Source: Sialis fuliginosa
Taxonomy: Eukaryota > Arthropoda > Insecta > Megaloptera > Sialidae
Direction of reading: 5' to 3'
NCBI GenBank assembly: GCA_961205875.1
Contig: OY540820.1
Span: 10,478,001-10,542,000, forward strand
DNA length: 64,000 bases
The translations under genes and the position numbers were made by a program. Positions 50,101-60,593 of this stretch are shown in pieces (position 1 is the first letter of the stretch; each line of letters begins with the position of its first letter). The notes under the pieces are model-generated. The model ran no database searches. It had not been told where the DNA came from and was given only the letters and a program-made list of their open reading frames with translations.

Positions 50101-53100
50101 CTTGCGATAAATATTGCAACAGAGTCTTTATCATTGACTTCCATAAGAATATCTAGTCCTTGTTCTCTCGGAAAGTCTAATAATGTTGTTAATCGACATA
50201 TTTGAGTACATAACTTCAACATATTATCAATTTTAATATCGTCACCAGTCACTATTTCACTATACAATTTATCGATATTTAATTTTAAGCAATCCATGCG
50301 TTCTTCATCTGACTTATAATTATCGTAACAAATAAATATATTGAACTCTGCCTAAAATTGAAATATGTATACATATTATTAAAAGTACGTGATTTTAGAA
50401 CATATAAATATTACCCGTAAAAAGTAAATGTTTTTCAATTTAATTACTTCATCTTCACATTGATTCCGTAATTCTAAAACTTGTCTTGCTTGTTTAACTA
50501 ATAATAAAACTCGATCTAATATTTCTATATAGTTACATAAAAATGGATTGATGTACTGTAAAAAATATATATACAGTGTATTCCAAGTTGATTAAAAATT
50601 TTACGAATGGTGGATACAATTATACGATAGTCAAAGTTTAAACAGATTTTTTAGCGGGAAAGAGAACTTTATTGCTTACGAGACTTTCAGAATCGATGGA
50701 TAGTATCAAGCAGATTATTGTAACCACCATAATTCAATTTTGCAAAATATGTCGTTTACGATACTTTGTCTTTGTCATACAAGATGTTTACGTGTACATA
50801 TTTTGAATTTTTTTACCTTCAGTTCTAAATTACGTTTTACGATTGATACAATAAAATTTCCACATTCTATTAATTCTTTTGGTTGCAACTTTTTTAATAT
50901 TTTCAGAGCTTCGTTTAATTTTCTAAAACAAAGTATTGAATATAAATATAATATACTAGTAGTGGCGTTAAATATAAATAAACACAACTTGTTTGTCTAA
51001 ACGTCAAAATTTATTAAAGAAAAATTAATCACAAGCTTTCAAATTCACAAATTCATCCTCAGGCTTATAGAAAAGAAATTAAAAATGAGATAGATGTCGT
51101 AATCTCAATAATTCATGCTAGCTGTGAATTCGAAAGTTTGCAATTAATTTTTCTTTAATAAATTTTGTTGTTTAGACAAACAAGTTGTGAATATAAATAT
51201 ATTTATATGTTTTACATAGTTATTTAAATTACCCTTTATTGATGTAAGTTTGTACAAGAATATTATAAACAGATTTCCTTAATGAATTCTGCATATTCAT
51301 TATAACATTTAGATCATCCATCAGTTCTGGTTTATCAATATAAATTATTCGATTGATTAATTGATACCACTAAAAAAGTTAATATGTTGTTATTTTTTAT
51401 ATTTACTTTACATGTTGAGTGAATTCTTCTAAAAATTTTGACCCCAAAATATTCTATGCGTGTTTAACTAACATTTTATACAAAAAAAATTGAAATTTTT
51501 GAAGGTTATAAATAGATCCCCCCCTCCCCCTTAAATGATGAAACCTAAATCAATTAAAATGTACAGAAAAATTCACTCTTAAATATTATATGTATTTGAA
51601 AATCAATTAATAATTACCTGCATGAAATCTATTTCATAAAAATCAATTTTAAAATTATACTTTTTAAACAGAAGTTTTGTTTCGATATTTGATATGTGTT
51701 CTTTTATTTTTTGGCAAAGTGGATGTTGAAGCGAAAGAGATTTTTCTGCCAATGTCTGAATATTAACAGTCCACGGAACAGGTGCTGCATAAAGCACCTT
51801 ATCGATGATGGTTAGCCGAATATTCATATCGTGAACATGCTTGAGTAATAATAGTACACGGGATTCCCATAGTGCTTCTGTTTGATCGTACCAATTTGAT
51901 GAAACAGATATTATATCCTAGAAAACAAATTTAATATTTCACTAGTATTCATTTCCCGTTTACTTTGAAAATATATTTCGACCCCATTTTTCACTTTTAT
52001 AATAAACCCGTTGTAGCCTTAAGGAGGAAAGTCACTGTCACGGGAAATTTTTATTTTTTATTTTTCAGTTCCATTGGCCTATGTTTTAGCTTTGGATCAA
52101 ATCTTAATTGTCCCAAAATTTCAGACTCGTAGATTAAACCTGTGAACGGTGAGTATTTTTCTCATTTGATTAACATGGGGAAAATTAATATTTCACTTAT
52201 GCGTGAATAGCTCGTTAAAAAAATTTTTTTTTGAAAATTTATCAAAGGAATATTTTGTAGAGAATTAAGTGCTTAATTCATAAATCCAGTAATTTTAAAG
52301 ATATATTTGTTTAAAAATTATCATAAAAATCTGCATGGAGATTTCTTAAACGTTAAGAGATACAGATTCGGTTAAATCAGATAAATTATTTGTAAGGAAG
52401 GGGTAATTATTACTACATCTAGAAATATTAATAATTATATGTGGTTTAGGAGGTATACCCAAAAATTTGAAAATTCGGAAATTATTTAAATGGCTATAAC
52501 TTTTTTGTCAAAGTAGATAGGTACTTTTTGTTTGCGGTATCTTAAAGCATTTTTTGTGTAGAATATATATTAATATATGCTTACCAAAATATAATTATAA
52601 AAAATGTCATCTTTGACTAATCTTCTATCCAGTATGTATTTTTCCAGAAATGGCAATAGATTGTCTAAATTTTGTGGATGCACTTTATCTAGCATTATAT
52701 TAACAACCTTTTCACTGTCTTTTGTATAATCTGAAAAAGACATACAAATCGAATGTTCTTGTTTAAGAATGCAAAGTTCTTTTAAACACTTTATAACGAA
52801 TAAGAGATTCTGAAGCAGTGAATCCTTATTTAAATATTGCTGTTGAAATGAAGTAATCAAAAAATTATCCTGATTGGCATCTTTACTATCTTCTTGTATG
52901 TTTAATAACTTTAACATTTGTTCAGCAAAATCTATACTGTTTTCTGGCCATTCTTGCGGTGCATATTCTTCTAAGGATCTATAATTTTATATTCATAAAT
53001 CGTAATAGTTATACATAAATATATATTTTACTTACTGAGTTTTATTTATAATAAACTGAATGATATTTTGAAAAATAACAGGGTATTCTTTAAGCGCTAC

Positions 53101-55537
53101 ACTAATAAAATTATGTAGCCATGGAAAAATCTCTTGGGGTTGTGCATCTTTGGGAATTGAATTCAAAAGTTTGATAGTTATACTTGGAGAGTGATTTTTC
53201 ACAATGAAGTAATGATGTCTTAGCCAAATCAATGATGCCAGGGGATAATTTTCCTAAATACGTTTATAATCAAACAAAATCAATAATTTATATTTTGTAT
53301 TATAAAATAATTATTACCGTTCTTAAAAAACGCTTTATGCTATTATATAAATCTATTTTTGAAAATGTTAACCATCCTTCAAAGTCAAGTGATGAATTTT
53401 GTTCATAATGAACCATTAGTTCATACGTTTCTAGTCGTAGATGTGTTTCATATATACTTTTTTGTATTTGTAAAAGTTTTTCGTTATTTGGATCCTGTAA
53501 AATAAATATATATTGATTAAATTGTTTTTCAATTCATTATTAATTAATATTTACCTTTAACAAAGCATTTCTAATAAATTGAAACGAATATTCCAACAGC
53601 ATACGTTTTTCTGTAAAATCATTATGAATGATATTGTTACAGCAATCTATCATGAATTCAGGATCATTAATTTCATCAAAGAAAACTTTTAACTGATTGA
53701 CTGAATCAAGACGACATTTTACTTTATCCTGAAAATACATTTTATTATTAGTTTATGTTTTAAGAGTCTCGTAGGGAAGTAGTTAAGAGACACAGTTTGA
53801 AATAACACAAACCTTAAGAGGATGATTCAACAAGTCAACTAAATGTCTAGCCTTTGCTTTATAAACACTGATTAAGTTTAAACCAAACTTCTTGGCAAAA
53901 TCTTCAGCTTCATCAAATCTATGTTTTTGCAGTAACTTCTCTAATCGTAACTCAACATTAGCTTCTGTAACACATTTAACATGAAACGTGTCTATGAACC
54001 CTGAACTTTTTTTAGAGATTCCTTCGATATAAATAAAATCATCTGTTTTTTTTGGTGTATTTATCAAAAATATTTTATTTGTTACTCTTAATTTGTAATT
54101 TAAATTGAAATCTAAAAAAAAACACGTTTTAAAATATTTTTAATGATTATCTTAAGTGATAATAATACCTGGATAGGAAAAGAACTGAATACACGTATCT
54201 TGTTCGGATTTTGTAAGTAAAATGATATTAGCTGTTTCAGATTCTTCAAAAAATTGAAAATCCAATATTTCGGCTTTATCCCAAATAATCATATATTGTA
54301 ACGTTAATGTACAGACTACTCCCAAGTTTCCATTTCCAGTTAGAAATAATGACAAACTAATGAAACAAAATAATAATTATTATTTTATCGATAAGTTGTT
54401 TTTACAAAAAAATCTTACTAATCATTCTTCATTGTGTGAATTTTCTTTATTTGCGGTAAAATACTGCTCAAATTAATTGTAGGTGACAAATGTTCATCAG
54501 AATTTTGTAAATCAACTTTATAAAATTCTTTACCGGCAACAAGTAATAAATCATCATTGGTGAGTTGGACATAATTAGCAGCAGATAAAGATGTTTTATA
54601 CTTTTTTATGGTATCATGACTGACAATCGGCTCTTCATTAGAAAGTAATGATTGCTTTAGATTTTTAATAGTTAATCTAAAAATTATAGTAATTATTTAT
54701 AAGTTAAGGGAATATTATCTTGTTTTGGGTCATTTTATTTTATTATAATATACATACCTGTATACACACCCAGATCGACTAACAACAATAAATGTTGTAA
54801 GTTCATTATTTTGATTTTCGATATTTACACCGACAAAAGTATTTTTATAATTTGTGTCAGGCTTTTCTACAGTTCTGCAATTAAATATAATTAGCTCTGA
54901 AGTATATTACAATTAATGTAAAGAATGGTAGCATCAAACAAACTTACGCTGAAAACAAAACATGACCATCAATTTTTAAACATTTTATATTTCCATTTCT
55001 ACAACAAAGAAGTAAATATTCTTTATTTTCTGAAATGTAGTAGCAATCAATAGGAGAATCAGTGGTCAGTTGGTTCTCTAAAGATGATACAGAACTGTTG
55101 AATATTTTGATATGTTGATCGACAACACAGCATAAAAAATCGGAGTTACTTAAAGTAATAATATTTGAATATTCAGGTATCTGAAACGTTAAATAATTAT
55201 TTATTGAAATCATTATCAAGTAATGAGTCCAGGGTTGTAACTACCACCGGGCAGCCGGAGCAGTGCCACGGAACACAGGGGATCTCCAAACAAACAAAAG
55301 TGTGGAAATAAAAGGCCCCTCGATCACTTACTGCCCCGAGATCCCAGAGCCTCTAGTTACAGCCCTGAATGAGTTGATCGACTGAAAAATATAAACACAT
55401 ACCTCTTGAGTTGCTTGAATCGTAGCTAACGTAACAGATTCATATAATAAATCATTACTTTCAGCTAAATTTCTAGTACCAAAATTAAATGTTTCTTCGC
55501 TGGTATCATAAGATGAAGTAACATTCCATATATCCAT
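44114..55537 (-). CDS. rod (KNTC1): Rough deal / kinetochore-associated protein 1
   Basis: Thirty-three exons (high to low): 55403-55537, 54948-55180, 54758-54874, 54419-54676, 54169-54356, 53813-54111, 53555-53728, 53318-53494, 53036-53253, 52585-52978, 51618-51917, 51233-51369, 50817-50922, 50415-50555, 50101-50351, 49578-49762, 49283-49519, 49166-49221, 48223-48369, 47982-48148, 47542-47699, 47286-47480, 47117-47229, 46675-46799, 46349-46580, 45993-46265, 45774-45933, 45427-45637, 45063-45311, 44774-45002, 44537-44710, 44263-44382, 44114-44200; 2081 residues, as in insect Rod. The N-terminus resembles a beta-propeller, then LEKLLQKHRFDEAEDFAKKFG starts the helical Rod region; near the end ELLLDSGIQEFKLWDNLLEQM and RAWQLIIQTP match KNTC1. 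With Zw10 and Zwilch it forms RZZ, which brings Spindly, dynein and Mad1-Mad2 to kinetochores. The intron after 44537 has a GC donor. The C-terminus is about 100 residues shorter than human. Small transposons sit in several introns. Confidence 0.95.
49904..50082 (-). mobile_element. 5' fragment of the Helitron-like element, in a rod intron
   Basis: Read on the minus strand it matches 34931-35120: AATATATATAAAGCTCAAC, TCTGTTTGTCCGTTAGTGC, CGATTTACGTG, CCAGGTTATAGGCTATATTT, and GTTATGTTAGGTAACATAAC. The 3' terminal part is absent. Confidence 0.7.
50983..51189. mobile_element. Compact long-inverted-repeat transposon (207 bp) in a rod intron
   Basis: The terminal repeats, CACAACTTGTTTGTCTAAAC at the left and its mirror at the right, extend with few mismatches to about 45 bases (through TTTATTAAAGAAAAATTAAT). 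They enclose only about 115 bases. AATATAAATA occurs close to both ends but the exact target duplication is ambiguous. A disrupted relative is at 22166-23392. Confidence 0.8.
52000..52240 (-). repeat. Dispersed repeat fragment in rod intron 10
   Basis: On the minus strand it matches 21940-22115, with landmarks CATGTTAATCAAATG, CTACGAGTCTGAAATTTTGG, GATCCAAAGCTAAAACATAG. It is part of the same unidentified family as the inverted copies at 21653. Confidence 0.7.
55230..55367. mobile_element. hAT-type miniature transposon (138 bp) in rod intron 1
   Basis: The ends CAGGGTTGTAACTA and, inward from the right, CAGGGCTGTAACTA form an inverted repeat with one mismatch. The flanks AATGAGTC (55222-55229) and AATGAGTT (55368-55375) match at seven of eight positions. 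The body is GC-rich compared with the intron. Confidence 0.82.
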
Positions 55538-57191
55538 TTTTGTAGTTTAAATATTATTTTCGAAATGTAATTATGTGTGTGCACAAGGTCTGTGTCTGTA
55601 GCACGGGGCAATTTGTGATTTGTTTACAAGCGAGTTTTAAACTTCAAAATCATTTTAAAATATGTATGTTCAAAACCATTCAAAAACAATTTTAATTTTT
55701 CGATTACTCTTTTTATCACAATACGTGCACAATACATGAAACAAAGAGAGCAATAAGAAAATTATGTTGGTAACGCTTATAACAGTATGTTCGTTAGTTT
55801 TTATAAATAAAATTATAAAAATAAACATTAACACAATGATTGTTTGGATTAATTAAATATTTATATTTATTGAATTTATATTTTTAACTTCTTCTAGTAA
55901 TTCTGATATTTGAGAAACATTTATTTTATGCTTTTTAAATATTAAGCATTATTAACGGTTCTCTAGGGATTTTGATGTTTTCCATGTTTTTGGTATCTTG
56001 TAATCTGAAGTTTGTTGAACTTGATTAACCTATATTTATTATTCTTTGGATTAATGGATTAACCCGTGTTTATAAGACTTTGTTGTTTAATTAAGGTATC
56101 TAGCCACTAAATTTTATTTTTTATTTAAATTCTCTACAGTACAATAAGTATAATAATAAGTAACATAATATAAATTTTGACTATAGATCGAAAAAATGGC
56201 GGGAGGTACTGTCAGCATAATATCATAATTATATTAAACATACTATGTATGTACATATGTTTAATATATGATAATATGCAAAAGTAAATCCAGTAAATCA
56301 AAGGCAAAGGAAGAAAATGAAACCATATGAAACGTTAATGTACGTAAGAAATGGATCAGAAAATGTTATTGTAATGAATGCTGATCACTATACATACATA
56401 CATTGACTACTATATACATCATATACATTGTCATTCTTCAATCTCCAATCCTGATCATTATCTGCTATGTGAGGATTAAAATATAATCAATACAATCATG
56501 GCAACTTTAAAAGTCATTTACACAAAACAGGAGTAACACAATAAAACCATCAGAGATCTTCACCACGTATAATTTTCATGTACTCTCTATGATACTGCTT
56601 GAATACATCTACAGGACACAATATTAATCTACCAGTATTTGTAGACTCACTTTTAGCCACGGAGAAACAATGGAGTTACGAAGTGATTATAATATTAATT
56701 AAATGAAGCTGTTCGCAGCGTGCATGATGACAGTAGCGGTTACAATTAGGGTGGGCCATATAGTCAAGTCAAGGAAGCAGTGAAAAGTGTGAAAAAATGA
56801 ACTTTTAGGGGCAAGCAATTTTATGGTTGATTATTATAGATTTTGGGGCGGAGAATTTGAAAAAAAGAAACCCTATGCATTTTTAAATATGATGTATTTT
56901 CAAACACGTTGAATATATATAAACTTTAGGTTTTTGAATGCGCATTTAGTATTTATTAGTAACATTAAACAAAATCATTTATGGTTTGAATTTTTTATGA
57001 ATTACTTTAATGAGTATATCAGTATATATCATAAAACTTATTTTATCTATATAAATCTAAATAGATGGATATGGATCACTAATGTAATAATTTTATAAAT
57101 TATGCAAAACTATCATTATCATTCATCTATGTTATTACCTACCTGTATATACCTAATATATATGTTATTCTTATTATCATTTGTTTAAAAA
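55538..57191. other. Intergenic region between rod and the gustatory receptor
   Basis: I see no coding exon. It contains the divergent promoters of both genes. Only simple AT-rich sequence and short ACATACAT repeats near 56390-56420 stand out. Confidence 0.5.
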
Positions 57192-59796
57192 ATGTCGAAT
57201 ATTGTGTACAGTTTATCACCGCTGTTAGACTTCAGAAATTTATTTTTAATTTCTTTCATTTGTATCGAATTTGATAACAATTTTCTTAAATTTTCTTCAA
57301 CAAACAGAAACTTTATTAGATTATTCGTATTGGTAACTATTTGTTCATTATTTGTATATTGTGTATTTGATACAGCAATTAATTTACAAATACATGATGA
57401 AAATATAAAAAAGAAAATTTTTGATTTTCTTTTATTGTTAATTTTATCATTTCATGTAATTTTAACAAATATATTTCATTACTTATACGGGCACAATTTT
57501 ATAGATTTTATAATTGGATTTTATGAGGTAGATCAGCGTTTAAAAGATTTGAAAATAATAATAAATTATAAAAAGGTGTATGTGATTGTTTTTCTACAAA
57601 CATTCGGGGGATTATTTCTGACATTAATTCATTCGACTTTTATATTTATTGAAGATACTCAGCAAATAAACATTTTATTTAAAATTTTGTACTGTGTTGG
57701 AAATATAATTAGATTTGAAGTAATCAATTCATTTTGTGGTTTTATTTTAAATATATATTTTCGTTTTGATTTGTTGAATAAATTATTAAGAAATGTTTTC
57801 TTAAATAATAATAGATCAATTTTAGGAAGAAGGTATGTAATTAATTTTTTTAAACTTTTTTTATTTATATTAATGTTAATACATTTGATTAATAGATGTG
57901 TGGTTAATTTAATAAAAACTGCAATGGAGATTCATTACCGATTGTGTGACCTTTCAAAAAAAGTTAATACGTTATATTCTGCCCAAATCTTAATAACGGT
58001 TTTTATAATACATTTGGATGTATTGGCATATGTTTATCAGATATTGAAACTATTAATTACTCCATACAATGTTTCTGGTATTATTTACATTATTTTAGAA
58101 CTACTTTTGCTGATAATTCCTTGTTTAGCTACGGAAAAAGAGGTACATCAGAGTACGGTGACCCGACAATATAATCCTCGACAAATGCGCTTCAATAAAA
58201 GGGCCTCCCAAAAAATTCAAATATTTATCGAATAGGTAAATGCAATTTTGGTAATACATATTTAAGAATTTATTACCTATTAGTAGGTAATTTTTTTCTA
58301 ATGTTTTCGTTCATGGTAAGAAGAAGTGCTATCTTTCCTCTTTAAAATATTTTTTTACTTTCTACTGTACGGTTTTTTTTCGCCGAAATAAACTAGTTTG
58401 AAGTGATTGTTATATTTAATGTATAGTAAAGTCCATTGTGTCACTGTGTCTACTCTATTAATAGCCCGAGAGGAGAGCGCCAAAAATTGCAACTACTTTA
58501 TAAAGGCTGATTTTTTGATATTACGTCACATTTGTGGTGTAGAGATACAGCCTGCCGTCAGTCGGCTGGTTTCGTTAGCGTTTGGCACAGGGGCGGCTTT
58601 ATTTTTGTAAAAATGTTGCAACTACTTTATAAAATCTGAAAATTTATTTGTAAGCAGTATACTAAGTAAGAACCCCTTTTATCGTAATCAGCCTTCAAAA
58701 TCTTACAACCGGGCGCGTCAGCAGCGCGTTAAACTCGTTAAGTTAAACGCGCTGCTGACGCGCTCGGTTGCACACGATTTTGATGATTTTGAAATGGGAC
58801 CGTCTTCAAGCCAGACCCAACCATCCGACCAAGTTTCAATAATATTGGTTCAGTGGTTCATGAGTTATGCGTGTGACAAGGATTCAGGGGACAGACGGAC
58901 GGACACACAGACAGACAGACACGGAACGAAAAGTGTTTGCCTTGACGTGAAACGGATAAATCAATTTAAAATTTTGAAATCGGAGAACATTTTTTTTGTC
59001 TCAATCTGAAACGATCGCAAAGCTTCTCGTATTTTCGATATTGCGAGGAAGCAAAAAGTCTCTACTTGGTAATAAATTCTTAAACATTCCCAAAATCGTC
59101 ATTTTGACACTTTTAGGCTAGATTATATTAAAAACCTGACATGATGGAGCAATTCGGGTCACGGATTCGGTTTCAGTACGTCAAAAAACTCCGAAATCAC
59201 TTATTGAAATAGAGACACCAGTACAAAAGTATTTTTTGTCGGCCTATGTTATCAATTAATATTCCTATTATGTTTTTTTGAAGTTATTATTTTATTATAT
59301 ATATTATTTTTTGGCGCAGCATTTACCGGGGGGCTTTTGTCTGGGGGTGTATTAGTCGGGGCGCATCTCTTGAGGGTGCTATTGTTTAAAATTATTTATA
59401 TTTTTTGTAAATTTTTGTAGGGAATAAAAACAACGCATATAATTAATTCAATTGATTGTTCGTTAATGGAATTTGACATAAATATCGAGGTAATTATAAA
59501 GTGTTAAAAGTTCTATACGTTTATAAATATTGTTGAGTAAAGAATAATTTAATGTTTAAATTGATTTTAGAAAGCGGTGTTTGGACTTCAAGTTTTTCAC
59601 CAAAATGTAAATTTTACTGCATATGGATTTTTTCAGCTGAATTTGTCAATAATATTTCATGTTTGTATCTATTGCCATATAATAATATTATAATTTATTT
59701 AACTAATTTTAGTTATTAATGATTGTTATTTATTTATAGCTTTTGGGGACAATTTTAACAATTTTAATTGTTGTTATACAGTATGAAACTGAATAA
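57192..59796 (+). CDS. Insect gustatory receptor (7tm_7 family)
   Basis: Exons 57192-58142, 59421-59489, 59571-59660 and 59740-59796 give 388 residues, a usual Gr length. Exon 1 holds six hydrophobic segments. The C-terminal small exons carry the family signature: THIINSIDCSLMEFDINIE, then KAVFGLQVFHQNVNFTAYGF (compare ...FHQNV.FTACGFF in many Grs) and the last helix LLGTILTILIVVIQYE, where Grs usually have TYLVILIQF. All three introns are phase 0, as is common for these Gr C-terminal exons. Grs are ligand-gated cation channels of sensory neurons with the N-terminus inside. The ligand cannot be told. Intron 1 (1278 bases) carries a dispersed repeat and a GC-rich hairpin. Reading exon 1 alone would give a false 347-residue protein, since its frame stays open past the donor. 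Confidence 0.9.
58706..58770. repeat. GC-rich perfect-stem hairpin in the gustatory receptor intron
   Basis: CAACCGGGCGCGTCAGCAGC at 58706 pairs with GCTGCTGACGCGCTCGGTTG ending at 58770, and the stem runs on through GCGTT/AACGC, about 28 pairs with one mismatch and a loop of about 10 bases. It is far more GC-rich than its surroundings and directly abuts the repeat copy starting at 58771. Confidence 0.85.
58771..59057 (+). repeat. Third copy of the GTCTGTCTGTCC-core repeat family
   Basis: It matches 22984-23282 closely in the same orientation, from CACACGATTTTGATGATTTT through GGACAGACGGACGGACAC to TTGCGAGGAAGCAAAA. Its GGAC microsatellite is shorter than at 23100. Confidence 0.85.
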
Positions 59797-60593
59797 TTGC
59801 AGATGTACACATACTTACTTATTATGAAAAGTTTCGTATTTATACATACAGTGTACTCCAAGTTTATTAAGACATAGGAAATTTAACATGGGAACAATTA
59901 GAAATGTTGTAGTAACCTTTGGTAATATTTAACGATGTGTGATTGATGCATTTTGAAATTCTGCCTCGAAACTAACTGATAAACACTACATAGTGTATTC
60001 AAAATAAAATAAAATATGTAATTTTTATACTAGAGGTCGCTGTGCCCCTGGCGAAAACTGAAAATAACGCCTCTCTAATGTAAATGGAGACCTTTATTTT
60101 CGTTGTCATCACAATTTTTTCACCCCTAAAACTTACTTTTACGCCCTCAGTTTCTTTTTTAGTCCTTATGTTTTTAATCCTAATAATGGTCATGACAAAT
60201 TTTGGGGTGGATTCTTTTAGCTACGTCACTGATCTTGATTTAGCTCAGCTGAAATTTTCTTTGCATAAATTTCCTGCTTGATGTTGTTTATTAATATTAT
60301 ATATAATATAAGTACACAAAATAGATTTTAATTTTATAATCAATTTTTATTAAAAAAAAATAATAAAATTAAATTTGTTTCATAATCTGTATAAAGAACA
60401 TTCATTCAGGTTTAACATAATTATAATAATCTTCATTAAATATGTCCACAAATCACAGCGAGTGTATTGCACAATGAACACTATTCCGATAATATTTTAT
60501 ATATAAAATAGTTATTAAAATTTACAACAATAAAGCAATGTCATTTAAAATTCTTTAATGTTTTATAATTTGATTAAATTTTTTGTAACACAT
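59797..60593. other. Intergenic region between the gustatory receptor and the scavenger receptor
   Basis: No gene is seen. GCTACGTCACTG near 60219-60230 resembles one end of an hAT element, without a matched partner. The part after about 60290 is AT-rich and probably the 3' untranslated region of the minus-strand scavenger receptor gene. Confidence 0.45.

Noticed and set aside
57192-58235. Single-exon 347-residue receptor gene
   Set aside because: The last 30 codons diverge into non-family sequence after a GT donor at 58143, and the family's C-terminal signature is found in downstream exons.
60084-60281. Plus-strand open frame
   Set aside because: AT-rich, repeat-like sequence ending near a GCTACGTCACTG transposon-end motif; no protein features.
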